Positions 25,340-33,240 of a DNA stretch of 64,000 nucleotides are shown one piece after another. The DNA comes from Reclinomonas americana ATCC 50394 (Eukaryota; Jakobida; Jakobea; Jakobida), in NCBI GenBank assembly GCA_048213135.1, contig PS015010.1, positions 1,798,001 to 1,862,000 on the forward strand, given 5' to 3'. A program made the position numbers and the translations under genes. The stretch's first letter is position 1; every line of letters begins with the position of its first letter. The notes beneath the pieces were generated by a model. It did no database searches. It was not told the origin of the DNA and worked only from the letters and a program-made list of their open reading frames with translations.

Positions 25340-27841
25340 ATGAGAAAATTGGCGGTTGTTTTATGTATCCTCCTGTCGGTTTCAGCGGTTGCACAAAAGA
25401 AATTTGCCTGGGTTACCGGTAAAGTGATCGATGAAAACGAGAATCCGAAAGCTAACGTATCCATTGTCATCCTGGGCAGGAACAGCGGTATCAGCAGTAA
25501 CGACAGTGGTTATTTCCGTATCAAAGTGCAGGCCGATAAAGCCTTCGCCCTGGTATTCACACATGCCGGGTATGGAGAGGTGCAAAAGAATTTTTTACTC
25601 AGCGAGAACGAAGAAGAAAAAATAACCGTACGCATGGAACCCGGCCAGAAAACCCTCGAAGGGGTTGTGGTAACCGACGAGCGGGAACGCAGGGAAACAG
25701 GCCTCACCAAAATCAATCCAAAAAATGCCATCGTTCTGCCCAGCACCACCGGTGGTGTGGAAGGGCTTATCAAAATACTGGTAGGCAGCAATAATGAACT
25801 GTCTTCCCAATACAGTGTTCGTGGCGGCAACTATGATGAGAACCTGATCTACCTGAACGACTTCGAAGTTTTCCGCCCATATCTTGTCCGCAGCGGCCAG
25901 CAGGAAGGCCTCAGTTTCATCAATCCCGAACTGGCGAGGAATGTGAATTTTTACAATGGTGGTTTCCAGGCCCGCTATGGCGATAAGATGAGCAGCGTGC
26001 TGGATGTACAGTATAAAAAACCGGCCCGCTTTGGCGGCTCCGTTTATGTAAGCCTGCTGGAGCAGGGCCTTCACCTGGAAGGCAGTGATAAAAAAGGAAG
26101 GGCCACTTACCTGTTTGGCGTACGCAACCGCAGTAACCGCAATCTCCTTAGCAGCCAGGAAACGACCGGTTCCTATATACCCTCTTCATCCGATGTACAG
26201 GGTTTCGTTACTTATAAACTCAGCAGCAAATGGCAGATGGAGTTCCTGGGTAATCTGTCGGTAACCCGTTTCAAATTATATCCTGAATCCGCTCAAAAAT
26301 CGGTTTCTGTTTTTTCACCTTTGTTCACCGTGAACCTCGGGCTTGATATCAATTTCGAAGGACAGGAACGCGACAATTACAAAACCAACCTGGTGGGCCT
26401 GAGCCTGGTGCATACACCCAACAAAAAGCTGCGCCTGAAATGGATGCTCAGCCGGTTCCAGGATAAAGAGCAAGAGCGTTTCGACATTGCCGGTTCTTAC
26501 TTATTTGGCGACAGGGATTTTGATAACACCAGCAGCACTTACGGACAGATCATTAACCCGCTGGGCGCCGGTTATTACCAGAACTACGGCCGCAACGAAC
26601 TTGACATCATCGTATACAATGCCAGTGTAAAAGGCAGTTATGATATGGGCAGGCATTTTCTGCAATTCGGCAACAGCATCGAACAAACCAATATCAATGA
26701 CAAGCTGAAAGAATGGGAGTACCAGGACAGTGCCGGTTATTCTCTTCCCTATAATCCCGCTCAACTGAACCTGTACCGCTTTCTTAATTCAACTGCCGAT
26801 CTTTCGATACAGAAATACAGCGGTTACATCCAGGACAATATCCGCCTGGGCGACAGCAGCCGCGACATTACCCTGCAGGCCGGCGTTCGTTATAATTATA
26901 ATTCGCTGAATAAGGAGTTCCTCATCAGCCCCCGGGTACAATTGAGTTTTAAACCACGCTGGAAAAGAGATGTGGTGTTCAAACTGGCGGCCGGCGCTTA
27001 TAACCAGCCTCCCTTCTACCGTGAACTGCGCCGTTTTGACGGCACGCTGAATACAGATGTGAAAGCACAGAAGAGTTACCAGTTTGTTGCCGGAATGGAT
27101 TACAATTTCTCCGGCCTGGGTGGCCGCCCTTTCCGTCTGACCACCGAAGCCTATTATAAAAGTATACGTGATGTAGATGTATATGATGTAGATAATGTAA
27201 AGGTTCGCTATGCAGGTAACAACAACGCCAAAGCCTATGCCATGGGTTTTGAGGCCCGCCTGTTTGGTGAACTGGTGAAAGATGCGCAGAGCTGGGTAAG
27301 CATCGGGTTCATGCGCACACGTGAGAACCTCGACAATGACTACTATTACCAATACCTGAATGCAGCGGGAGAAATTATTAACTCGCACAGTACCGACCAG
27401 GTGCCGGCAGACAGCATACGTAACGATGTGGGCTGGGTTCGCCGCCCTACCGACAGGCTTATCACTTTTGGTTTGTACCTCGAAGATTACCTGCCGACGA
27501 ACAAAAATTTCAAGGTCCACCTCAACATGCTGTATGGCAGCAACATGAGTTATAATATTCCCAACAGTGTGAAGTACCGCAATGCGCTGACGATGGAACC
27601 TTATATCCGTGTCGACATCGGGTTCAGTGCGCAGTTGCTGAGCGAACGCTCCAAACGCAGGAGCCACAGCCCTTTCCGCAGTTTCCAGAACATCTGGGCC
27701 AGCTTTGAAGTCTTCAATCTTATCGACAGGCGCAACACCATTTCTTTCCAGCTGGTGAAAGATTTTGCGAATAATACTTACGCGATCCCGAACAGGCTGA
27801 CACCGAGACTGGTGAACTTTAAAATTGTAGGCCGGTTTTAA
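25340..27841 (+). CDS. TonB-dependent receptor with carboxypeptidase-like regulatory domain
   Basis: An 833-residue outer-membrane receptor. Signal peptide 1-18 (SAVAQ), a CarboxypepD_reg-like domain at about 24-100 (AWVTGKVIDENENPKANVSI), the transition VVVTDERERRET, and a plug domain with SSQYSVRGGNYDENLIYLND at about 154-173 and ARNVNFYNGGFQARYGDKMS. The barrel follows and ends RLTPRLVNFKIVGRF with terminal Phe, as outer-membrane proteins do. The RGGNYDENLIYLND plug is typical of a large Bacteroidota receptor group without SusD. The substrate is unknown. TACCTTCA immediately upstream is a near match to a promoter -7 box. Confidence 0.9.
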   Translation: MRKLAVVLCILLSVSAVAQKKFAWVTGKVIDENENPKANVSIVILGRNSGISSNDSGYFRIKVQADKAFALVFTHAGYGEVQKNFLLSENEEEKITVRMEPGQKTLEGVVVTDERERRETGLTKINPKNAIVLPSTTGGVEGLIKILVGSNNELSSQYSVRGGNYDENLIYLNDFEVFRPYLVRSGQQEGLSFINPELARNVNFYNGGFQARYGDKMSSVLDVQYKKPARFGGSVYVSLLEQGLHLEGSDKKGRATYLFGVRNRSNRNLLSSQETTGSYIPSSSDVQGFVTYKLSSKWQMEFLGNLSVTRFKLYPESAQKSVSVFSPLFTVNLGLDINFEGQERDNYKTNLVGLSLVHTPNKKLRLKWMLSRFQDKEQERFDIAGSYLFGDRDFDNTSSTYGQIINPLGAGYYQNYGRNELDIIVYNASVKGSYDMGRHFLQFGNSIEQTNINDKLKEWEYQDSAGYSLPYNPAQLNLYRFLNSTADLSIQKYSGYIQDNIRLGDSSRDITLQAGVRYNYNSLNKEFLISPRVQLSFKPRWKRDVVFKLAAGAYNQPPFYRELRRFDGTLNTDVKAQKSYQFVAGMDYNFSGLGGRPFRLTTEAYYKSIRDVDVYDVDNVKVRYAGNNNAKAYAMGFEARLFGELVKDAQSWVSIGFMRTRENLDNDYYYQYLNAAGEIINSHSTDQVPADSIRNDVGWVRRPTDRLITFGLYLEDYLPTNKNFKVHLNMLYGSNMSYNIPNSVKYRNALTMEPYIRVDIGFSAQLLSERSKRRSHSPFRSFQNIWASFEVFNLIDRRNTISFQLVKDFANNTYAIPNRLTPRLVNFKIVGRF

Positions 27842-27939
27842 CCGCTCAATGATGAGCCGGGCATAGTACGCCAGGAATATCCTTGTCAATCAGAGTTGAA
27901 CAATATACCCTTTATAACCTAAACCTCACACCCAACCTT

Positions 27940-28680
27940 ATGACCAGTACCAGCACACCTACCCGCATTACCGTAAGAGTGATTGCCAAAGGCGGAAAAT
28001 TTCTCGGCGCCGATATAGGCGGAGCATTGGTAACGATCCGCAATGCACAAACAGGAGAATTGTTAGCCAAAGGAAATACTTCAGGAGGATCGGGCATTAC
28101 AACGCTTATGGATGTTTCCATTACAAGGCAGGAACAATTACCGACAAAAGATGCATCTGCTTTCAACGTCACACTTCATCTTACAGAACCGGTATTGTTG
28201 AAAGTTACGGCAACCGGACCTGCAGCGGGATTACAATCGATAAATGAAGCATCCGCCACACAGTGGATGATACCCGGAAAAGATATCACAGGCGGCGACG
28301 GACTGCTGCTTGAACTTCCCGGCCTGCTCGTACAGGTACAATCACCGGCCACACATTTCAATGCAGGCGCCGCAGGTGTTAACAGTATTTCATTTGAAGC
28401 CAATGTTACTATGATGTGCGGATGCCCCATTACTGCGGCAGCACCATGGAAGAATACCGACTTTGAAGTTGGCGCCATCATCAGCATCCTCAATGCAGAC
28501 GGAACAACGGATACATTGGCAACTGTTCCGCTTCAGTTTACCGGCACCACCAGCCAGTTTACAGGACAATGGAATATACCCGGACCGGGATTTTATGAAG
28601 CTGTTGTATATGCTTATCAACCGGGCAATGGCAACAGCGGTATGGGTAAAGTGAGTTTCTTTATACAGCCTGCAACATGA
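27940..28680 (+). CDS. Uncharacterised immunoglobulin-like beta protein
   Basis: The frame is open from a TTG at 27883, but ATG at 27940 (246 residues, MTSTSTPTRITVRVIAKGG) is the better start. No signal peptide is visible. The sequence is nearly all beta: a first domain with GADIGGALVTIRNAQTGELL resembles a carboxypeptidase-like or transthyretin-type sandwich, and a second has YEAVVYAYQPGNGNSGMGKV at the end. A short Cys-x-Cys motif, TMMCGCPI, lies at about residue 165 and could bind metal. It follows the TonB receptor by 98 bases and may share its transcript. I do not know the family. Confidence 0.65.
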   Translation: MTSTSTPTRITVRVIAKGGKFLGADIGGALVTIRNAQTGELLAKGNTSGGSGITTLMDVSITRQEQLPTKDASAFNVTLHLTEPVLLKVTATGPAAGLQSINEASATQWMIPGKDITGGDGLLLELPGLLVQVQSPATHFNAGAAGVNSISFEANVTMMCGCPITAAAPWKNTDFEVGAIISILNADGTTDTLATVPLQFTGTTSQFTGQWNIPGPGFYEAVVYAYQPGNGNSGMGKVSFFIQPAT

Positions 28681-29012
28681 TAGCATCCTGCAATAACTGC
28701 ATACCATAATAACAGCTTGTATTATTGTTTCACAAGATTATGCCGAACAGGAAGATCATAATTGCTGCTGTAATTTTTCAGTTGCAGAAGCAATGTGTTT
28801 CATTAAATAGATAAGGATAAACAGTATAAACTAAATTTAACTTTTCCACTAAAAACCAGTCATTGTTAATAAGTAAATTTGCTATGTATCAGTTCCAATT
28901 GATTAAATTTGGAAAGGATAGTAAATAAGTACCGATAGCACATTGTTAACTAAGCGCTGCTATGAATAACCACAAGGGTGAAGAGCAGAAACAGCGCATA
29001 AACTGAAAACAA
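28681..29012. other. AT-rich intergenic region ahead of phoH with short upstream ORF
   Basis: This 332-base gap has two TAAATTTG boxes on the plus strand (28874-28881 and 28904-28911) that could be phoH promoters; the second has a TTTG 22 bases upstream. An ATG at 28962 opens a 14-codon frame ending in TGA at 29004-29006, in the same frame as phoH and 6 bases ahead of its TTG start. A weak inverted repeat (CTTGT / ACAAG) follows the previous gene. No other gene is evident. Confidence 0.5.
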
Positions 29013-30002
29013 TTGACAGAAACCATTATTAATCTCGATACCGTAAATCCCATCGAGTTCTTCGGGGTAAACAACGGTAAACTGGACATCTTAAAAAAGA
29101 AATTCCCACTGGTAAAGATCTTAAGTCGCGGCACACAGGTCAAGTTGAGCGGGGCACCGGAACAGATAGAGGGAGCAAGGGAAAAGATCGACCTCATCCT
29201 GAAATATCTTGAACGTAACGGACATATGAGCGCCAATTATTTTGAACAGATCCTGGGCGGAGATGACGAACGGGTGATCGACAATTTCATGGACCGCAAT
29301 CCCAACGATGTGCTGGTATTCGGCCCCAACGGAAAAACCGTAAGGGCACGTACTGCCAACCAGAAGCGGATGGTGGAAGCCTGTGATAAGAACGACATCC
29401 TTTTCGCCATCGGCCCTGCCGGTACGGGTAAAACCTATACCGCTGTAGCGCTTGCCGTTCGTGCGCTGAAGAATAAGGTAGTAAAGAAGATCATCCTCAC
29501 CCGTCCCGCGGTGGAAGCGGGTGAAAGCCTGGGATTCCTGCCCGGCGACCTGAAAGAAAAGATCGATCCTTACCTGCGTCCTTTATATGATGCGCTGGAT
29601 GATATGATACCTGCTGATAAACTCGGGTATTATATGCAGACCCGCACCATTGAGATCGCACCGCTGGCCTACATGCGTGGCCGTACACTCGATAATGCGT
29701 TCATCATCCTTGATGAGGCACAGAACACCAACGATCTCCAGATCAAAATGTTCCTCACCAGGATTGGACCGAATGCCAAAGCCATCATCACCGGCGACCC
29801 CACACAGATCGACCTGCCGAAAAACCAGCAGAGCGGGCTGTTCAAAGCAACCAAGATATTAAGGAACATCGAAGGCATATCTTATATCGAACTGGATGAA
29901 GAAGACGTTGTTCGTCACCGCCTCGTGAAACAGATCATCAAAGCTTACAATAAAGCGGAAGGCAAAGACGAAAAACCGGAGGAAGCTAAGAAAGGTTCGT
30001 AG
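29013..30002 (+). CDS. PhoH-family ATPase
   Basis: A 329-residue cytoplasmic P-loop ATPase. An N-terminal KH-like segment (NPIEFFGVNNGKLDILKKKF, VKLSGAPEQIEGAREKI) precedes the PhoH domain with Walker A GPAGTGKT at 134-141, RPAVEAGESLGFLPGD, Walker B FIILDEAQN and ITGDPTQIDLP. The family is linked to RNA metabolism and ribosome maturation (PhoH/YbeZ partner of YbeY); YbeY is not next to it. The start is TTG at 29013, since an in-frame TGA lies two codons upstream and the next ATG is far inside the domain. It is followed, 8 bases later, by a lipoprotein hydrolase gene. Confidence 0.92.
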   Translation: MTETIINLDTVNPIEFFGVNNGKLDILKKKFPLVKILSRGTQVKLSGAPEQIEGAREKIDLILKYLERNGHMSANYFEQILGGDDERVIDNFMDRNPNDVLVFGPNGKTVRARTANQKRMVEACDKNDILFAIGPAGTGKTYTAVALAVRALKNKVVKKIILTRPAVEAGESLGFLPGDLKEKIDPYLRPLYDALDDMIPADKLGYYMQTRTIEIAPLAYMRGRTLDNAFIILDEAQNTNDLQIKMFLTRIGPNAKAIITGDPTQIDLPKNQQSGLFKATKILRNIEGISYIELDEEDVVRHRLVKQIIKAYNKAEGKDEKPEEAKKGS

Positions 30003-30010
30003 CTTTGCAC

Positions 30011-30703
30011 ATGCGTTCAACAGTACATACTAACCTTGATTATATAACGAGGTGGCTTTCGGGCCTCCTCGTTTTTTTATTGCCTGCCTGTAAAAACACG
30101 CCCTCCTACCAGCAACTGGTAATGACCCGCTCCGACAGTATGGCCGTGAAACAACAGGTACGGCGGGCTTTTGACAGTATCCGCTCCATTGCGCCTATGG
30201 TACACGATGGCGATCTTATCCTGCGTACCGGGAATGATTTCACCAGTGAAAGTTTACGGGGACTGAACCAGCGTGACCAGACCTACTCCCATTGCGGTAT
30301 CGCCAGTATTGAACATGACAGTGTTTTTGTATACCATGCCCTGGGTGGTGAATGGAACCCCGATCAGAAGATACGACGCGATCCTGTTGAACTGTTTGCC
30401 GAGCCCTACTCCAACCGCGGCATTGGCATTTACCGTTTTGATATACCGGCCACACAGGTAAAATCGCTGCTCGACACTGTTCGCAGCCTGCACCATGCCG
30501 GCGTTATGTTTGATATGAAATTTGATCTCACTACCGACGATCATATGTACTGCGCCGAATTTGTAAGCAAGTGTTATGACAGGGGAACGGCTCACCTGCT
30601 CGGTTTTCCGGTAAGCCAGTTGGGTAATTTCAGGTTTGTGGGTGTGGATGATATTTTCCTGCACCCGCTCTGCCACGAGTTGAAAAGAATTTTGTATAAA
30701 TAA
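30011..30703 (+). CDS. YiiX/YebB-like NlpC/P60-type lipoprotein hydrolase
   Basis: A 230-residue protein (ATG at 30011; a TTG two codons earlier is possible) with an N-terminal hydrophobic signal and a lipobox-like LLPAC. The circularly permuted NlpC/P60 fold is shown by GDLILRTG, YSHCGIAS with the catalytic His first, and MYCAEFVSKCY with the nucleophilic Cys near residue 180. These enzymes cleave cell-wall peptides or lipid-linked amides. It lies 8 bases after phoH and may be co-transcribed. The next gene has its own promoter. Confidence 0.8.
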   Translation: MRSTVHTNLDYITRWLSGLLVFLLPACKNTPSYQQLVMTRSDSMAVKQQVRRAFDSIRSIAPMVHDGDLILRTGNDFTSESLRGLNQRDQTYSHCGIASIEHDSVFVYHALGGEWNPDQKIRRDPVELFAEPYSNRGIGIYRFDIPATQVKSLLDTVRSLHHAGVMFDMKFDLTTDDHMYCAEFVSKCYDRGTAHLLGFPVSQLGNFRFVGVDDIFLHPLCHELKRILYK

Positions 30704-30705
30704 AG

Positions 30706-30735
30706 TTTGAAACCTAGAAAATAAAATTAATTTTG
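30706..30735 (+). promoter_or_regulatory. Promoter TTTG-N18-TAATTTTG
   Basis: The -33 box TTTG (30706-30709) and -7 box TAATTTTG (30728-30735) are 18 bases apart, matching the Bacteroidota primary sigma factor consensus. The lipoprotein ATG is 26 bases downstream. Confidence 0.75.
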
Positions 30736-30761
30736 GGCCTTAAACTAAAAAATCAACGTTT

Positions 30762-31268
30762 ATGAAAAAATTGTTACTGGCAGCATTTGTGGTTACTGCC
30801 GCATTCTTTACCAGCTGTAACTCAGGTGGCGGTGATCCTAAATCTGTATTGATCAGCTTCTTTGACGCCCTGGGCAAAAAAGATATTGCCGCAGCAAGGA
30901 AACTGGCTACTACAGAAAGCAAAAGCATGCTTGACATGATGGAAATGGCGCTGAAAATGAGCGAAGGAAAAGATGCCAAAGACGATAAATACGACAAAGA
31001 CAAAATGGAATTCGGCGAACCCAAAATCGAAGGTGACAAAGCAACCGTTGCCGTTAAAGAAAAAGGAACAGGAAAAACCACCAACTTCACCCTGAAAAAA
31101 GAAGGCGGCGCCTGGAAAGTGGCTTTCGACAAAGCTTCTATGGCTAACATGGAAGAAGGCGGAGAGAAAAACGTTCCCGACAGCCTGGGCAATGACCTGG
31201 AAAAACACGTAGATACTGCCTTGGACAAAATTAACCAAGCGATTGACACACTTAAAAAAGTGAACTAA
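30762..31268 (+). CDS. DUF4878-like lipoprotein
   Basis: A 168-residue lipoprotein (MKKLLLAAFVVTAAFFTSC, C19). The mature part has the NTF2-like pattern of DUF4878: DPKSVLISFFDALGKKDIAA, ARKLATTESKSML, EGDKATVAVKEKGTGKT and GAWKVAFDK, ending in an amphipathic helix (LEKHVDTALDKINQAIDTLK). A charged insert (KDAKDDKYDKDKMEF) is unusual. It has a strong promoter and its own terminator, so it is monocistronic. A second, shorter protein of similar type follows. Role unknown. Confidence 0.8.
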   Translation: MKKLLLAAFVVTAAFFTSCNSGGGDPKSVLISFFDALGKKDIAAARKLATTESKSMLDMMEMALKMSEGKDAKDDKYDKDKMEFGEPKIEGDKATVAVKEKGTGKTTNFTLKKEGGAWKVAFDKASMANMEEGGEKNVPDSLGNDLEKHVDTALDKINQAIDTLKKVN

Positions 31269-31288
31269 TACAACCTGACTTTTTACAG

Positions 31289-31317
31289 AGCGCCCCAAAT
31301 TGAGGGCGCTTTTTTTA
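31289..31317 (+). terminator. Intrinsic terminator
   Basis: AGCGCCC / GGGCGCT stem (31289-31295, 31304-31310) with 8-base loop, followed by TTTTTTT. Confidence 0.93.
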
Positions 31318-31348
31318 CCCTGACCTAAAAGATGTTTACCTTTAAAAT

Positions 31349-31756
31349 ATGATCAGAACCGCCATATACACATTACTGCTTGCCCTTGGCCTCGCTGCCT
31401 GCTCCGGGAGTGGTGACAAGAAGGTAGAGACCGATATCGACGTGGCCAATGTCTTCATCCGTGACATGCTCGACAATAAGCTGAAAGACGCGGAAGGACT
31501 GGTATTGCCAGATGAGGAGAATAAGCAATATTTTGAGGTTATCCGCCAGCAATACAGTAAAAAGGACGCGGCGGAACTGGAAAAATATAAATCATCCTCC
31601 ATCATCATCAATGAAGTCAGCCCGGTGAACGATTCCGTTTCCATTGTTAATTACAGCAACAGTTACAACAAACAGGATAAGAATAAACTGAAGATGGTAC
31701 GTAAAGAAGGAAAATGGCTGGTCGATCTTAAATATACTTTTTCAGGAAACCTGTAA
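31349..31756 (+). CDS. Small lipoprotein, DUF4878-like
   Basis: A 135-residue lipoprotein (MIRTAIYTLLLALGLAAC, C18) with an NTF2-like pattern similar to its upstream neighbour: VANVFIRDMLDNKLKDAEGL, SVSIVNYSNSYNKQDKNKL, and the end KMVRKEGKWLVDLKYTFSG. It could be a diverged duplicate. TACCTTTA at 31337-31344 is close to a -7 box and would give a nearly leaderless transcript. crcB begins 3 bases after its stop, so the two are co-transcribed. Confidence 0.75.
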   Translation: MIRTAIYTLLLALGLAACSGSGDKKVETDIDVANVFIRDMLDNKLKDAEGLVLPDEENKQYFEVIRQQYSKKDAAELEKYKSSSIIINEVSPVNDSVSIVNYSNSYNKQDKNKLKMVRKEGKWLVDLKYTFSGNL

Positions 31757-31759
31757 ACT

Positions 31760-32122
31760 ATGCTCAAGAATTTCCTGCTGGTGGGACTGGGCGGCGGCAT
31801 TGGTTCCATGCTGCGTTACGGCGCCTACCGGCTGATGGACACAGGGCGCTTTCCTTACGCCACCTTTACGGTAAACATCGCCGGCAGTTTTATCATCGGC
31901 CTGGTAGCGGGGCTTAGCCTGAAAAATGCCGCTTTCGACAATAACTGGAAACTATTCCTGGCCACCGGTATATGCGGAGGTTTTACCACGTTCTCCGCTT
32001 TTTCAATGGATAATTTACAACTTCTTCAGAACGGCAAATACGGCACCGCTTTGCTGTACACCGTGGCCAGCATCGGCCTGGGCCTGGCTGCCGCTTTTGG
32101 AGGATATAAACTCATGCAATAA
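31760..32122 (+). CDS. crcB: Fluoride exporter CrcB (Fluc)
   Basis: A 120-residue, four-helix inner-membrane channel that exports fluoride as a dual-topology dimer. The signatures GGGIGSMLRYG at 11-21, TFTVNIAGSFIIGLVAG with the conserved Asn, and ATGICGGFTTFSAFSMD (the FTTFS motif) are all present. It starts 3 bases after the lipoprotein gene and 10 bases before ppa; pyrophosphatase is itself inhibited by fluoride, so the linkage makes sense. No fluoride riboswitch is visible upstream. Confidence 0.93.
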   Translation: MLKNFLLVGLGGGIGSMLRYGAYRLMDTGRFPYATFTVNIAGSFIIGLVAGLSLKNAAFDNNWKLFLATGICGGFTTFSAFSMDNLQLLQNGKYGTALLYTVASIGLGLAAAFGGYKLMQ

Positions 32123-32132
32123 ACACTGAATT

Positions 32133-32675
32133 ATGTATGTACTGCATCCCTGGCATGGCGCTCATTACGGCGACAAAGCACCGCAGGTAGTAAAAGGACT
32201 GATCGAGATCCCCGAAGGATCAAAAGCCAAATACGAGATCGACAAAGCGACGGGCCTCCTCAAACTGGACCGGGTGATCTATTCTTCCTTCCACTACCCC
32301 GTTAACTATGGTTTCATTCCGCAAACGCTCGGACATGATGGCGATCCGCTGGATATCCTTGTGATCTGCAGCGAAAGCATACAGCCCCTCTGCCTGGTAG
32401 AAGCCACCGTGATTGGTAATATGCAGATGATCGACAATGGCGAAAAGGATGACAAGATCATCGCCGTAGCCACTAAAGATCCTTCGGTAAACTATATACA
32501 GGATGTAGAAGACCTGCCCAAACATTTTATCGCCGTGCTGAAAAACTATTTTGAGCAATATAAAGTACTGGAGAATAAAGTGGTGGAAATAGATGAATTC
32601 CAATCCAAGGAAGCAGCTTATCGCATTATTGAAGAAGCCATCGGCCTTTACAAAGAAAAATTTCCACCTAAGTAA
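32133..32675 (+). CDS. ppa: Inorganic pyrophosphatase
   Basis: The 180-residue family I enzyme hydrolyses pyrophosphate released by biosynthesis. It shows KYEIDKATGLLKLDRVIYSS, FHYPVNYGFIPQTL, the metal-binding signature DGDPLDILVI and DKIIAVATKDP. Length is normal for bacterial family I. It overlaps the next gene by one base (TAATG), so translational coupling is likely. The short opening YVLHPWHGAHYGDKAPQVVKG, linked to the catalytic domain, is common in Bacteroidota. Confidence 0.96.
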   Translation: MYVLHPWHGAHYGDKAPQVVKGLIEIPEGSKAKYEIDKATGLLKLDRVIYSSFHYPVNYGFIPQTLGHDGDPLDILVICSESIQPLCLVEATVIGNMQMIDNGEKDDKIIAVATKDPSVNYIQDVEDLPKHFIAVLKNYFEQYKVLENKVVEIDEFQSKEAAYRIIEEAIGLYKEKFPPK

Positions 32676-33139
32676 TGACCCCTAAACATAAAGATATGGA
32701 CATACAGTCAATCGTCATATTGATCCTCATCGGTATCAGCGCCGGCATGCTGAGCGGACTGGTAGGCGTTGGCGGCGGCATCATCATTGTGCCTGCTCTC
32801 GTATTCTTCCTGGGGTTCTCACAAAAAATGGCGCAGGGTACTTCACTCGGCATCCTGTTGCTTCCGGTAGGCATTTTGGGTGTAATGCAATTTTACAAAC
32901 AGGGCTACATTGATATTAAAGTGGTAGCCATCATTTCGTTCGCTTTCCTGTTCGGGAGTTATTTTGGAAGTAAGATAGCTCTCAGCCTGTCGCAGGAAAC
33001 GGTTAAGAAGATATTCGCCTGTCTCATGATCCTCATCGCGGTGAAACTGCTTTTCTTCGACAAACCCAAACCCACCGCGAAAAACGAAGTTCCCAATTCA
33101 GGAACGATTGCCAGGCCTGAATCTGCAGAGAAGGGGTGA
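32675..33139 (+). CDS. Short TauE/SafE (TSUP) family membrane protein
   Basis: A 154-residue inner-membrane protein with three or four helices: SIVILILIGISAGMLSGLVG, VGVGGGIIIVPALVFFLGF with the TSUP-typical GGGIIIVP motif, GILLLPVGILGVMQFY, and VVAIISFAFLFGSYFGSKIA. It is about half the length of a full TSUP exporter, so it represents a single half and would need to dimerise. The start is ATG at 32675, overlapping ppa; an ATG at 32696 is also possible. It ends before a repeat-rich gap. Confidence 0.82.
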   Translation: MTPKHKDMDIQSIVILILIGISAGMLSGLVGVGGGIIIVPALVFFLGFSQKMAQGTSLGILLLPVGILGVMQFYKQGYIDIKVVAIISFAFLFGSYFGSKIALSLSQETVKKIFACLMILIAVKLLFFDKPKPTAKNEVPNSGTIARPESAEKG

Positions 33140-33164
33140 GTGAAATTCAAAAAAGTAAAAAGTC

Positions 33165-33228
33165 AAAATTAAAAAGTAAAAAAACTGCTTCTATTTCTGG
33201 GGTTCCAGTTTTAACTTTTTAATTTTTT
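33165..33228. repeat. AT-rich inverted repeat between convergent genes
   Basis: AATTAAAAAGTAAAAAAACTG (33167-33187) and CAGTTTTAACTTTTTAATTT (33206-33225) are near-inverted arms with a 2-base shift. AAAAGTAAAAAG words also repeat directly. It could act as a bidirectional terminator between the TSUP and NlpC/P60 genes. Confidence 0.6.
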
Positions 33229-33240
33229 ATTTTTAATTTA

